This document shows positions 9,102 to 17,950 of a DNA stretch of 39,698 bases, piece after piece. The stretch is from Methylophilaceae bacterium (GTDB taxonomy: Bacteria > Pseudomonadota > Gammaproteobacteria > Burkholderiales > Methylophilaceae). The position numbers and the translations under genes were made by a program. The stretch is from the NCBI GenBank assembly GCA_017857755.1, contig JAFMCM010000013.1:1-39698 (forward strand). The letters run 5' to 3'. The notes under the pieces are model-generated. The model worked only from the letters and a program-made list of their open reading frames with translations, did no database searches and was not told the origin of the DNA. Numbering within the stretch: position 1 is the first letter of the stretch; each line of letters opens with the position of its first letter.

Positions 9102-10526
9102 TTAGTTAAATAAGTGACTGTTCAAAAAGAGGTGCGCGGCTATGCTTGCCGCGTATCCTAAGGCAATCACTGGTAACCATTTGAGATGGCCAAAGAAGGT
9201 GTAACTGCTTCTTGCTTGCCCCATGAGCGCCACGCCAGCAGCTGAACCGATGGAAAGCAGTGAGCCTCCCACACCCGCTGTTAATGTAACAAGCATCCAT
9301 TGACCGATGGACATATCAGGCATCATGCTTAACACAGCAAACATGACTGGAATATTATCAATGATTGATGAAATGACGCCTACGGCAATATTGGCCTGTG
9401 TTGCGCCCCATCCAATGTATATGGTCTGTGATAATGCACTTAAGTAGCCGATAAAGCCTAAGCCACCAACACACATAATGACGCCATAAAAGAAGAATAG
9501 GGTATCCCACTCAGCGCGGGCTATTTTTGCAAAGATATTGTATGGCACTGGGTTGCTAAGGTCTTCAGCTTGATTGCCAAATTTTGTTTGCTCGCCAGCA
9601 AGCATCAGGTAATAGGAGAACAGTTGTAAGAAGCTTAATCCTGTAAGCATGCCAATCACTGGTGGCAATTCCAGCACGCTATGAAAGCTTACGGCAGTGG
9701 CGATGGTGACTAAAAAGAGCGCAACAATAATGCTTGCACCACGTTTCATTGGTAATTGGATGCTGTTGCCTTTTGGTTTTTCATTTGGAACAGCAAAGTG
9801 CATGATGGCTGCGGGCACCAACCAATTAACTAATGCAGGCACTGCTAGAGAAAAGAAGGTCCAGAAAGTAATGGCACCATTACTGGCGACGACATTTTTT
9901 TGCCAAACCATTAAGGTCGTAATGTCACCAAATGGGCTAAAAGCACCGCCTGCGTTCGCCGCAACGACTAAATTAATGCAGCCGAGTAAGACGAACTGTT
10001 TATTGTTGCCGCCGACGGCCATGACGACAGCACCCATGAGTAGTGCTGTTGTTAAGTTGTCTGCAATGGGTGAAATCACAAATGCAAGCGCGCCTGTTAC
10101 CCAAAATAAAGCACGGTAGCTTAAGCCTTGGCGTATGAGCCAAGTGCGTAGGGCTTCGAAAACATGGCGCTCTTCCATCGCGTTGATATAGGTCATCGCG
10201 ACTAATAGAAACAACATCAGCTCGGCATATTCTAATAAATTATGCCGTATGGCGATTTCTACCACATGGGGGATCCCGTGTGAATGGTAGTGCCATGCGA
10301 TTAATCCCCAGATGATGCCCGCGGCCAACATGACAGGCTTTGATTTGCGTAGGTGAATAAACTCTTCAGCCATCACAAATAGATAAGCAATAAAAAATAA
10401 GAGGATGGAAGCAAAGCCTACCCAATGGCTAGTGAGGTTGAGGGCTGGTGTATGGCCTGGTTCTGCGGCGGCGGCAATGCTAGAGAATAAAACTGCAATC
10501 AGCAGTAGGGTAATTGGTTTATACAT
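9102..10526 (-). CDS. nhaD: Na+/H+ antiporter NhaD
   Basis: Inner-membrane sodium/proton antiporter of the ion-transporter (CitM/ArsB-like) superfamily. It has about a dozen hydrophobic helices. Recognisable conserved segments are FVISPIADNLTTALLMGAVV, ANAGGAFSPFGDITTLMVWQ, ISSIIDNIPVMFAVLSMMP and GSLLSIGSAAGVALMGQA. The paired half-helix motifs (SPIADNLTTA and SIIDNIPVMFA) hold aspartates that are candidates for ion binding. A signal-like hydrophobic N-terminus precedes AAAEPGHTPAL. Several in-frame ATGs (10565, 10550, 10541, 10526) are possible. I prefer 10526, the only one with even a weak GAAAG ahead of it, just after the darP stop. It follows darP and converges on the PDZ gene. Confidence 0.92.
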   Translation of the reverse strand: MYKPITLLLIAVLFSSIAAAAEPGHTPALNLTSHWVGFASILLFFIAYLFVMAEEFIHLRKSKPVMLAAGIIWGLIAWHYHSHGIPHVVEIAIRHNLLEYAELMLFLLVAMTYINAMEERHVFEALRTWLIRQGLSYRALFWVTGALAFVISPIADNLTTALLMGAVVMAVGGNNKQFVLLGCINLVVAANAGGAFSPFGDITTLMVWQKNVVASNGAITFWTFFSLAVPALVNWLVPAAIMHFAVPNEKPKGNSIQLPMKRGASIIVALFLVTIATAVSFHSVLELPPVIGMLTGLSFLQLFSYYLMLAGEQTKFGNQAEDLSNPVPYNIFAKIARAEWDTLFFFYGVIMCVGGLGFIGYLSALSQTIYIGWGATQANIAVGVISSIIDNIPVMFAVLSMMPDMSIGQWMLVTLTAGVGGSLLSIGSAAGVALMGQARSSYTFFGHLKWLPVIALGYAASIAAHLFLNSHLFN

Positions 10527-10530
10527 GAAT

Positions 10531-11067
10531 TTAGCTTTCATTTGATGCATGATGCGCTGTTTCATCTATTGTGCGTAAAAGTTTGAACAGCTCTCTGGTG
10601 TTTTTTGGCGGCTTGTTGGTTTCTTTTTCTTTTTGCGCATTACGCGATAATGTGCGAATTTGCTGAATATCTGCATGTGGATATTTGGATAAGAAATCTT
10701 GTAATACCTCAGATTGCGGTGCGCTGGACTCTTCAATCAGTCGATCGCGCCAGCGTTCTAAAGCGTGGAAACGGGCGTTTTCTTCGTTGTTCTTGCCTTC
10801 CCAGCGCGCAAGCTGTTCTTCGATAGGCGCGATATCAGTATCACGCATGAGACGGCCAATGTATTGTAATTGACGGCGAATGGCTCCGTTTGCTGTTAAG
10901 CGCTTGGCTTCCATGACTGCATCAAATAAACGTTCTTCTAGTGGCATCTTTTTGATTTGTGCATTCGTTAGGGCGATAAGTTTCTTGCCCACCATTTGCT
11001 GCGCGTCCGCTTCCGCTTTGCGTTTGGTTTTACTAATATATTCTTGTTCGAGATCATTTTCTTGCAT
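10531..11067 (-). CDS. darP: Ribosome-associated protein DarP (YjgA family)
   Basis: Binds late 50S precursors and helps their maturation. Family hallmarks are RRQLQYIGRLMRDTDIAPI in the middle, LERWRDRLIEE, then QQIRTLSRNAQKEKETNKPP and the closing ELFKLLRTIDE. This order matches E. coli YjgA closely. The start at ATG 11067 gives 178 residues, similar to E. coli (~183). An extension to 11172 would run across the divergent pmbA start and is unlikely. The darP/pmbA divergent pair is common in betaproteobacteria and their promoters must share the 93-nt gap. Confidence 0.93.
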   Translation of the reverse strand: MQENDLEQEYISKTKRKAEADAQQMVGKKLIALTNAQIKKMPLEERLFDAVMEAKRLTANGAIRRQLQYIGRLMRDTDIAPIEEQLARWEGKNNEENARFHALERWRDRLIEESSAPQSEVLQDFLSKYPHADIQQIRTLSRNAQKEKETNKPPKNTRELFKLLRTIDETAHHASNES

Positions 11068-11160
11068 GTTTTTTACAGACTTTGCTTTAGATACCACCGA
11101 TGCACGGTATGATAACAGTTTTAGTGGTTTACTATAACGCATTGCTGTAATAATTGAGAC

Positions 11161-12486
11161 ATGATGAATCAAGATTCTTTAAAACAAATAAGTGAAGATG
11201 CGCTTAAATTGGCTAAACAAGCGGGTGCATCCGCTGCCGAAGTTGATGTGAGTTTTGGCATCGGTCAGACGGTTTCTGTGCGCAAAGGCGAAACAGAGAA
11301 TATCGAATATAACCGGGATAAAGGCATTTCGTTAACGGTGTTTTTTGGGCACAAAAAAGGCTATGCCAGCACATCTGACTTTAGCCCTCAAGCTATTCAG
11401 GCAACTGTTGAAGCGGCTTGTAATATTGCAAAATTTACTGCAGAGGACTCTTTTTGTGGTTTAGCAGATGCGCAATTAATGGCGCATAACGTGCGTGATT
11501 TAAACTTGTATCACCCATGGGATGTGAGTGTTGAAGCGGCTGCTGATATTGCTAAACAATGTGAAGCGGCTGCTTTAGCAGTCGATCCTCGGCGGATTTC
11601 TAATTCAGAAGGAGCCAGTGTCTCGACCAGTGAGGGGCACTTTGTCTACGCCAATACGCATGGGTTTTTAGGCGCATATCCAAGTTCTAGACATAGTATC
11701 AGTTGCTCAGTGATTGCCACAGAGGCTGGTGCGATGCAGCGAGATTATTGGTATACCAATGCAAGAGAGGCTAAAGATTTATTGACGCCAGCCATTGTCG
11801 GTCAAATAGCTGGCGAGCGAACCGTCAGGCGCTTGGGGACGAGGGCAATTAAAACGGGTCAATATCCAGTATTATTTGAGGCGCCATTGGCTGGCGCTAT
11901 ACTTTCATCCTTAGTCAGCGCGGTTTCGGGTGGCAATTTATACCGAAAGTCTTCTTTTTTACTGGATCGTTTAGGTAAGCAAGTGACATCAGCTATTTTT
12001 AATGTTGAAGAATTACCACACGTGGAAAAAGGATTAGCCAGCTGTCCCTTCGATCAAGAAGGCGTTATTACTCAGCCACGTATGTTAGTCGAAAATGGTA
12101 TCTTGCAAGGTTACATGTTGTCGAGTTACTCAGCTAGAAAGCTGGGGATGCAGTCGACAGGCAATGCCGGAGGTGCCCATAATTTAGTCGTAAAGGACAC
12201 AGGGCAGTCATTTGCTCAATTAGTGCTTGAAATGGGAACTGGCTTGGTGGTGACTGAGTTGCTGGGGCATGGCTTGAACATGGTCACTGGCGATTATTCA
12301 CGCGGTGCAGCAGGATTTTGGGTCGAAAATGGTGTGATTGCTTATCCAGTAGAGGAAATTACCATAGCCAGTAATATGAAGGATATGTTGAATCAAATTA
12401 TTGCCATTGGCAATGATGCTATTCCACTTAGTGCAAAGCAGATTGGTTCTATATTGATCGAGCGGATGACAGTTGCCGCAGGTTAA
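11161..12486 (+). CDS. pmbA: Metalloprotease-family protein PmbA/TldE
   Basis: PmbA (TldE) partners with TldD to degrade unfolded peptides and, in some hosts, to mature microcins or process CcdA. The 441-residue length fits. Conserved family stretches include VSVRKGETENIEYNRDKGIS, FFGHKKGYASTSDFSP, GNLYRKSSFLLDRLGKQV, and the C-terminal TELLGHGLNMVTGDYSRGAAGFWVENG pattern. As expected for the E subunit, the zinc-binding HExxxH of TldD is not present. TldD itself is not in the window. Start codons ATGATG lie together; either could be used. A strong terminator hairpin follows within 20 nt. Confidence 0.96.
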   Translation: MMNQDSLKQISEDALKLAKQAGASAAEVDVSFGIGQTVSVRKGETENIEYNRDKGISLTVFFGHKKGYASTSDFSPQAIQATVEAACNIAKFTAEDSFCGLADAQLMAHNVRDLNLYHPWDVSVEAAADIAKQCEAAALAVDPRRISNSEGASVSTSEGHFVYANTHGFLGAYPSSRHSISCSVIATEAGAMQRDYWYTNAREAKDLLTPAIVGQIAGERTVRRLGTRAIKTGQYPVLFEAPLAGAILSSLVSAVSGGNLYRKSSFLLDRLGKQVTSAIFNVEELPHVEKGLASCPFDQEGVITQPRMLVENGILQGYMLSSYSARKLGMQSTGNAGGAHNLVVKDTGQSFAQLVLEMGTGLVVTELLGHGLNMVTGDYSRGAAGFWVENGVIAYPVEEITIASNMKDMLNQIIAIGNDAIPLSAKQIGSILIERMTVAAG

Positions 12487-12504
12487 ATCTGCTCAGGGAT
12501 AAAA

Positions 12505-12534
12505 TTAAAAAGCCTCTATCAAGAGGCTTTTTAA
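12505..12534. terminator. Bidirectional intrinsic terminator between pmbA and mlaA
   Basis: A perfect 13-bp inverted repeat (12505-12517 and 12522-12534) surrounds the loop ATCA. The stem centre is AGCCTCT/AGAGGCT with A-run and T-run flanks, so it can act as a U-tailed terminator on both strands. It serves the convergent pmbA (plus) and mlaA (minus) transcripts. Confidence 0.9.
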
Positions 12535-12578
12535 TGGTAAATCAATGATGATTGTCTCTTTGGCTTAAACCAGATGCC

Positions 12579-13310
12579 TTAATCTGCAGGTTCAAAAGCG
12601 TCTTCAATCAGCGCTTGGGGTGCCAACCCATCTTGAATCAAACTCGCGCGGCGTTGAAGGTAAGCATCTCGCATAAAGGCATATGGGTCTAAAGATGCAT
12701 CGTCGATGATCTCTTTACTACCGAGTAACTCAGTACGTATATTCACAAATTGGGCTAAGCGTAATTGATTGTGCAATCTAATTTGACCAATATTGTGGGT
12801 ATAAGTAATCGGGTCGCTTGTCACCGTATCAAAAGTTAAGCCTGTGATATCTCTAACGGTACTTGGTCCGATAAAAGGCAAAACTAAATAAGCGCCACTA
12901 CCGACACCCCAGTGACCTAATGTTTGTCCAAAATCTTCATGGTGAATGGGCATGTTAGTCATGCTAGCGACATCAATCAGGCCAGCTAAACCAAAAGTGC
13001 TATTGATGACAAAGCGACCTGCATCTGTAAATGCATGTTCAAATTTTAGTTGAAGAAGATCATTCAATACGGTGGTAATCGATTTTAAGTTGTTAAAAAA
13101 GTTATTAACGCCTTTGCGAATCGGTGAAGGGGTTACGGCTTTATAAAGTTGAGCGACAGGTTTGATTACCGCGTTATCCGCAACGTCGTTAAATTTATAA
13201 ACACCACGGTTTAATTTTTCTAGTGGGTCTCTATTTTCTAAACTTGCACAGCCTGTTAACGTGAAGATCACAACATAGCTGAGTAGTCGTTTAAACCAGT
13301 TTAATGCCAT
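12579..13310 (-). CDS. mlaA: Outer-membrane lipoprotein MlaA (VacJ)
   Basis: MlaA is the outer-membrane part of the Mla system, which removes misplaced phospholipids from the outer leaflet. The 243-residue protein has a lipoprotein signal ending in LTGC (Cys21). Family motifs follow: DPLEKLNRGVYKFNDVAD, FFNNLKSITTVLNDLLQ, FGLAGLIDVAS, EDFGQTLGHWGVGSGAYLVL and PFIGPSTVRD. The other mla genes (mlaBCDEF) are not beside it, so it appears as a single gene. A shared terminator follows, and a 205-nt gap separates it from phrB. Confidence 0.94.
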   Translation of the reverse strand: MALNWFKRLLSYVVIFTLTGCASLENRDPLEKLNRGVYKFNDVADNAVIKPVAQLYKAVTPSPIRKGVNNFFNNLKSITTVLNDLLQLKFEHAFTDAGRFVINSTFGLAGLIDVASMTNMPIHHEDFGQTLGHWGVGSGAYLVLPFIGPSTVRDITGLTFDTVTSDPITYTHNIGQIRLHNQLRLAQFVNIRTELLGSKEIIDDASLDPYAFMRDAYLQRRASLIQDGLAPQALIEDAFEPAD

Positions 13311-13428
13311 ATATAATTCGCTATCCGATAGTTTGGTGGACGGGTGTTTATTGATTGTAATTTTTCACCATTAATGCCGCATTATCCTTAATAGTGCGCC
13401 TACTGTCTATCAATTAAATTGTGCTTGA

Positions 13429-13447
13429 ATTTTGCTACGAGCAAAAT
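13429..13447 (-). terminator. Possible terminator hairpin downstream of phrB
   Basis: ATTTTGCT (13429-13436) and AGCAAAAT (13440-13447) form an 8-bp perfect inverted repeat around ACG, about 70 nt past the phrB stop. The stem is AT-rich and no long T-run follows on the minus strand, so as a terminator it would be weak. It could instead belong to the mlaA leader. I see nothing else in this gap (13311-13515). Confidence 0.35.
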
Positions 13448-13515
13448 GTTGTAAAAAAGCAACAGTTAGGAGCATGTTTTGGCTTCTGACCTGAATCCAT
13501 ATTGGTTCGCTGAGT

Positions 13516-14940
13516 TTAATCTGAGTTGCTGGCGGTTTTATACAAATCCAGCGCCAAAAGGCGTTGGCTAGCATGGTCAACAATCGGAGCTGGATAATCC
13601 TTGCCAATCCATAGTTGACGATTTTTTTGTTGTGCGGCTGACATTTGCCAAGGTTGATGAATTTCTTTGTCGTTGCAATGATTGAGTGCGGGTATATATT
13701 TTCGAATAAACTTTCCCTGTAAGTCAAATCGTTGGCTTTGGGTGATTGGATTGAATATGCGGAACCATGGTTGCGCATCACAGCCTGTTGATGCGGCCCA
13801 TTGCCAGCCGCCATTGTTGGCGCTGAAATCAAAATCAATGAGGTGCTCAGCAAAGTAACGCTCACCCCAGCGCCAGTCAATGAGTAAGTCTTTCACTAAG
13901 AAACTGGCGACAATCATGCGTAGGCGATTATGCATATAGCCTGTTTGGTTAATCTGACACATGGCCGCATCAACTAAAGGGTAGCCTGTTTGACCTGCGC
14001 ACCAAGCATCAAAGTAGGCTTGATTATTAGGGAAGTTTAAATCGTTAAATTGCGGGTTAAATGTATGGCCTGCTGCGATTTGTGGGTTGTGATGCAAAAT
14101 CTGGAAATAAAAGTCACGCCAAATGAGTTCGTTTAGCCAAACATCGGCACCTGGATTGTCAATTTCGCGGGCTATTCTCGCCAAATGACGAATCGAAACA
14201 GTACCAAATCGCAAGTGGGTTGATAAATAGGACACGCCTTTAACTGCAGGAAAATCTCTTGCGGTTTTGTATTGGGAAATCCGTGAGGTAAAGTCTTCTA
14301 ATAATGCTTTGCCGCCTGACATGCCCGTTGGAAGGTGCATGTGTTTTAAGTTTGTCTGCGCAAAGCCGATGTCTTGTAAGCTAGGTAATGCACTTGGTTG
14401 GCTTTTAGCTAAATGCTGTATATGGCAATCGACTGGATAGGCTTTTAAAGCATCATCATCTAACTGCTTGACCACCGCATTGCGATAAGGCGTAAAGACG
14501 CGATAAGGCTTGCCGCTAAGATTGAGGATTTCGTCTTTTTCAAAAATCACTTGGTCTTTAAAACTGTGAAAATCAATCTGCGCTAAAGTTGTTTTTACTT
14601 TAGCGTCCCGTGCGATGGCACTAGGCTCATAGTCATGGTTAACAAATACGGCATCCACCTTTAGCGCTTGTGCTAATTGTGGAATAATCTCACTCGCTTT
14701 TCCGTGCTTTACTAATAAATCGCCACCATGTTGTTGCAATGCTTGTTTGAGCTCTTGAACACTTTCCCATATAAACTCGACGCGTCTATCGGACTTATTT
14801 TGCAAAGCGTCTAAAATCTCAGTATCAAATACAAACACACAGTGAACCTGTTGAGATGTTTTGAGTGCATGATAGAGCGCAGCATGGTCAAAATCACGCA
14901 GGTCGCGACGAAACCACACAAGGGAATGATGATATTGCAT
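13516..14940 (-). CDS. phrB: Deoxyribodipyrimidine photo-lyase (CPD photolyase)
   Basis: Repairs cyclobutane pyrimidine dimers using FADH- and blue light. The N-terminal antenna domain begins SLVWFRRDLRDFDHAALYHA (residues 6-25). The C-terminal FAD domain has WLNELIWRDFYFQIL, GYPLVDAAMCQINQTGYMHN, RLRMIVASFLVKDLLIDWRW and SANNGGWQWAASTGCDAQPW. The 474-residue length and the conserved NGGWQW region agree with class I bacterial photolyase; the nearby FRIFNPITQSQRFD block is intact. It starts 11 nt downstream of rlmH, so it likely rides on the rsfS-rlmH transcript. Confidence 0.96.
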   Translation of the reverse strand: MQYHHSLVWFRRDLRDFDHAALYHALKTSQQVHCVFVFDTEILDALQNKSDRRVEFIWESVQELKQALQQHGGDLLVKHGKASEIIPQLAQALKVDAVFVNHDYEPSAIARDAKVKTTLAQIDFHSFKDQVIFEKDEILNLSGKPYRVFTPYRNAVVKQLDDDALKAYPVDCHIQHLAKSQPSALPSLQDIGFAQTNLKHMHLPTGMSGGKALLEDFTSRISQYKTARDFPAVKGVSYLSTHLRFGTVSIRHLARIAREIDNPGADVWLNELIWRDFYFQILHHNPQIAAGHTFNPQFNDLNFPNNQAYFDAWCAGQTGYPLVDAAMCQINQTGYMHNRLRMIVASFLVKDLLIDWRWGERYFAEHLIDFDFSANNGGWQWAASTGCDAQPWFRIFNPITQSQRFDLQGKFIRKYIPALNHCNDKEIHQPWQMSAAQQKNRQLWIGKDYPAPIVDHASQRLLALDLYKTASNSD

Positions 14941-14951
14941 GTTTGAACCAA

Positions 14952-15419
14952 TTACTCGCGATGATAAGGATGATTTTGTATGACTGTATATGCTCGATAG
15001 AGTTGCTCAGTCAGTAATACGCGGACAAATGCATGGGGTAACGTCAGCTTGGAAAGTGACCAGCAAAAGTCTGCTTGTTGAATCAGCGACGGGTCTAAGC
15101 CATCTGCGCCGCCGACGACAATGCTCACATCTCTACCCATTGTTTGCCATGAGGTCATCATTGTGGCTAATGCTAGGGTTGTTTTTTCTTGGCCATTTTC
15201 ATCGCAAGCAATCAGATAATCTTTTTGAGCAGCCTTTAGAATACGCTCAGCTTCTGCAGCTTGTACCGCAGGGTTTTTTTTACCATCAGAGCGTTTGTCT
15301 GGCTTGATTTCCATGATGTCAACACTGAGTTCTCGCGGCATGCGTTTTGTATATTCGACACAAGCAGCCTCAACCCAGCTTGGCATTTTATGCCCGACTG
15401 AGATGATTTTGAGTTTCAT
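14952..15419 (-). CDS. rlmH: 23S rRNA pseudouridine-1915 N3-methyltransferase RlmH
   Basis: A SPOUT methyltransferase that modifies pseudouridine 1915 in helix 69 of the assembled 70S ribosome. The 155-residue protein begins MKLKIISVGHKMPSWVE and has DYLIACDENGQEKTT and the AdoMet loop IVVGGADGLDPSLI. It ends with the trefoil-knot tail LTEQLYRAYTVIQNHPYHRE. The tail usually reads ISGHPYHRE; QN replaces SG here, a mild variation. It follows rsfS by 25 nt, the normal pairing. Confidence 0.95.
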   Translation of the reverse strand: MKLKIISVGHKMPSWVEAACVEYTKRMPRELSVDIMEIKPDKRSDGKKNPAVQAAEAERILKAAQKDYLIACDENGQEKTTLALATMMTSWQTMGRDVSIVVGGADGLDPSLIQQADFCWSLSKLTLPHAFVRVLLTEQLYRAYTVIQNHPYHRE

Positions 15420-15444
15420 AGAAAGTGTGCGATAGCCAAGAAGG

Positions 15445-15810
15445 TCAGGAAGCGGAATGGCGCTTATCGACAGTCACGTGCTTGCCATCACCGCCCCATA
15501 GTTGCTCAAGGTTGTAGTAGGCGCGCGTCGTTGGAATCATGATGTGCACAACAATATCGTCTAAATCGACTAATACCCACTCACCGTCTTTTTCGCCCTC
15601 CATTCCACGGGGATGGTAACCTTTTGCTTTTAGCTCAACGTAAATATTGTCTGCGATGGCTTTGGTTTGACGAGATGAGTTTGCACTGCAAACAATCATG
15701 TAGTTGGTCATTGAGGTGAGTTTTGTGACATCCAAAACAGTAATATCAAAACCTTTGATATCTTCGATTGCGTTTACGACCGCATCTTTCATTGCGATTA
15801 AGTCTGACAA
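15445..15810 (-). CDS. rsfS: Ribosomal silencing factor RsfS
   Basis: RsfS binds L14 on the 50S subunit and blocks joining with 30S during starvation. The 121 residues show the Iojap fold: AIEDIKGFDITVLDVTKLTS, then ICSANSSRQTKAIADNI, and EKDGEWVLVDLDDIVVHIM followed by YYNLEQLWG. The classical upstream partner nadD is missing; panD sits there instead, 21 nt away. The order rsfS-rlmH is retained. Confidence 0.95.
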   Translation of the reverse strand: MSDLIAMKDAVVNAIEDIKGFDITVLDVTKLTSMTNYMIVCSANSSRQTKAIADNIYVELKAKGYHPRGMEGEKDGEWVLVDLDDIVVHIMIPTTRAYYNLEQLWGGDGKHVTVDKRHSAS

Positions 15811-15831
15811 ATGATTACCTTTAAGAGTGGG

Positions 15832-16212
15832 TTAAGCAGCTTGCGCTGGAATTGTATTTTTGCGTGCTTTGATGCGGTTGTGACTATCCACATAAACGAG
15901 TTCGGGTTGGTAAGTTTTTAATGCTACGGCACTATATTGTGCATAGGTCGCGATAATAACAATGTCGCCAGGTGCTGCTTTGTGTGCTGCTGCACCATTA
16001 GTAGAAATGATACCAGAATGTCTTTCTGCGCGGATGGCATAGGTGCTAAAACGTTCGCCATTGGTGACATTGTAAATGTCAATTCTTTCGTATTCACGAA
16101 TATCAGCGGCTTCTAGCAAGGCTTCATCAATCGCGCAGCTACCTTCATAATGTAATTCACTATGCGTAACGGTAACGCGGTGTAGCTTGGATTTAAGCAT
16201 CGTTCTTTGCAT
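15832..16212 (-). CDS. panD: Aspartate 1-decarboxylase proenzyme
   Basis: Makes beta-alanine from aspartate for pantothenate. The pyruvoyl cofactor arises by self-cleavage. Starting at ATG 16210-16212, the cleavage pair Gly24-Ser25 in HYEGSCAID falls at exactly the E. coli positions, which decides against the TTG one codon upstream. Tyr58-type and [20 protein letters not shown] segments of the active-site barrel are present. The 126-residue length is normal. It is downstream of panC by about 40 nt, in the pan group. Confidence 0.96.
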   Translation of the reverse strand: MQRTMLKSKLHRVTVTHSELHYEGSCAIDEALLEAADIREYERIDIYNVTNGERFSTYAIRAERHSGIISTNGAAAHKAAPGDIVIIATYAQYSAVALKTYQPELVYVDSHNRIKARKNTIPAQAA

Positions 16213-16251
16213 CAAGTATAACCATTCAATCTTACAAAGGTAGCATTGTAA

Positions 16252-17112
16252 TCAATTCAAAGGTTTAGCGCAAAACTCAATATTGTCAATTAAGCGTATA
16301 TTCGCTAATGTTGCGGCGCCTAGTATGACGAATTGGAAATCAGTATCTTGTGCTGGAGCGAGTGTTTGAGCGGAACGAATCGTAATATAATCAACTTTCC
16401 AACCTTGGTTACTTAAGGTTGTTGTAGTTTGATGTTCAATTTTGGCAAAGTCAGCGTTGCTGCGCTGTGCACAAGTAACGGCTTGATTAAGTGCTTGATT
16501 AAGCTGTATCGCTTGGTTTTTTTCTGCTGTGGTGAGGTGTCCATTACGCGAGCTGAGTGCGAGTCCATTGGTATCACGTACAATGTCGCCCGCAAGTATG
16601 TCGATGGGGAAATTCAGTTGTTTAACCAGTTCACGAATAATGAATAATTGTTGAAAATCTTTTTTCCCAAATACCGCAACATCAGGTTGCACTAGGTTAA
16701 ATAGTTTAGCGACCACAGTTGCAACGCCTGCAAAATGACCTAATCGAGTCGCGCCACATAAATCATCCGCAATCGGTGGTGGTGTCACCATCATGGTTTG
16801 ATTGAGTGAAGTGTCATCAAGACCAGGATACATTTCAACGACACTTGGTGCAAAAACGATGTTTGTGCCTATGCTTGCAAGCTGCGCACAATCGGCTTCT
16901 AGGGTGCGCGGGTATTTTGCTAAGTCTTGATTGGAATCGAATTGCAAGGGATTGACAAAAATGCTAACCACAACGCAGTCTGCATGTTGTTTTGCCAGTT
17001 GGACAAGGGCGAGATGGCCAGCATGCAAATTACCCATGGTGGGCACAAAAGCAATTTTGCCCTGTGCCTTTAACGCAGCGCTTAACGCCAGCCGAGTATG
17101 AATAACTTGCAC
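16252..17112 (-). CDS. panC: Pantothenate synthetase
   Basis: Condenses pantoate and beta-alanine with ATP to pantothenate. The 286 residues include the nucleotide-binding PTMGNLHAGHLALVQLA (24-40), VVSIFVNPLQFDSNQDLAKYPR, VAVFGKKDFQQLFIIRELVK and the closing loop DTNGLALSSRNGHLT, which substitutes for KMSKS in this family. The stop codon of panB and the ATG of panC overlap by one base, a sign of coupled translation of the two ketopantoate-branch enzymes. Confidence 0.97.
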   Translation of the reverse strand: MQVIHTRLALSAALKAQGKIAFVPTMGNLHAGHLALVQLAKQHADCVVVSIFVNPLQFDSNQDLAKYPRTLEADCAQLASIGTNIVFAPSVVEMYPGLDDTSLNQTMMVTPPPIADDLCGATRLGHFAGVATVVAKLFNLVQPDVAVFGKKDFQQLFIIRELVKQLNFPIDILAGDIVRDTNGLALSSRNGHLTTAEKNQAIQLNQALNQAVTCAQRSNADFAKIEHQTTTTLSNQGWKVDYITIRSAQTLAPAQDTDFQFVILGAATLANIRLIDNIEFCAKPLN

Positions 17113-17918
17113 TAGTAACTATGCTCTTGAGCAGGAAAGGACTGATCTTTCACCGCGGTTATATAGGCAGCAATGGCTTCTTGAATGCTGTTATTTTCCT
17201 GTAAAAAGTTGCGCACAAAACGGGGTGATTTGAAATCATTCGGCGATTTATTTGCAGGACCAGTGTAAATGCCGAGCAAATCTTGCAATACCAATACTTG
17301 ACCACTGCAATGCACACCTGCGCCTATGCCAATAGTAGGCACCTTGATGAGATTAGTGATTTTTTCAGCTAGCGCGGCTGGCACCATTTCTAATACAAGC
17401 ATGCTGACTCCAGCTTGATCCATTGCTTTGGCATCGTTAATAATTTTTTGCGCCGAGACGGCTGTTTTACCTTGAATTTTATAACCGCCCAATTGATTCA
17501 CTGATTGCGGTGTAAAGCCCAAATGGGCGCAAACAGGGACGCCATGTGAGACTAAATAACGCGCTGTTTCTACGCGGTCACCCCCGCCTTCAAATTTCAC
17601 CATGCTCGCGCCAGACTTAATCAACCATTGCGCATTTTTCAGCGCAGCCTCGTTGTCATGCTCGTAACTACCTAAAGGCATATCTGCAACAATAAGGGTA
17701 TTGGGCGCACCTGCTGCCACACTTTTGGTGTGATAAGTCATATGGTGCATACTCACATTCAGCGTGTTATCAGCGCCTTGTAGTACCATGCCGAGTGAAT
17801 CGCCAACCAATATCACATCAACCCCTTCAAGCTCCATGAGTTTAGCAAAGGTTGCATCATAACAAGTGAGCATGGTGATTTTTTCACCAGCTGCGGTTAG
17901 CTTATTAAGAGTCTTCAT
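17112..17918 (-). CDS. panB: 3-methyl-2-oxobutanoate hydroxymethyltransferase
   Basis: First step of pantothenate synthesis: transfers a hydroxymethyl group from methylene-THF to alpha-ketoisovalerate. Motifs are MLTCYDATFAKLMELEGVDV, ILVGDSLGMVLQG (metal-binding Asp), GGDRVETARYLVSHGVPVCA, LGFTPQSVNQLGGYKIQGKT and VPTIGIGAGVHCSGQVLVLQ. I prefer ATG 17916-17918 (MKTLNKLTAAG), which has AAGAAA about 8 nt ahead; an ATG at 17931-17933 gives five more residues. It leads the panB-panC-panD run and follows the kinase gene by about 30 nt. Confidence 0.97.
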   Translation of the reverse strand: MKTLNKLTAAGEKITMLTCYDATFAKLMELEGVDVILVGDSLGMVLQGADNTLNVSMHHMTYHTKSVAAGAPNTLIVADMPLGSYEHDNEAALKNAQWLIKSGASMVKFEGGGDRVETARYLVSHGVPVCAHLGFTPQSVNQLGGYKIQGKTAVSAQKIINDAKAMDQAGVSMLVLEMVPAALAEKITNLIKVPTIGIGAGVHCSGQVLVLQDLLGIYTGPANKSPNDFKSPRFVRNFLQENNSIQEAIAAYITAVKDQSFPAQEHSY

Positions 17919-17950
17919 TGGATTTTCTTGCATGATGTTAATTCGTGCTG

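Noticed and set aside
11068-11172. 35-codon extension of darP
   Set aside because: It would cross the divergent pmbA start and does not match the DarP N-terminus; ATG 11067 gives the family length.
13410-13880. 156-codon open frame overlapping the phrB 3' end
   Set aside because: It is out of frame with phrB on the same strand; phrB has intact FAD-binding motifs across the overlap, so the second frame is a shadow.
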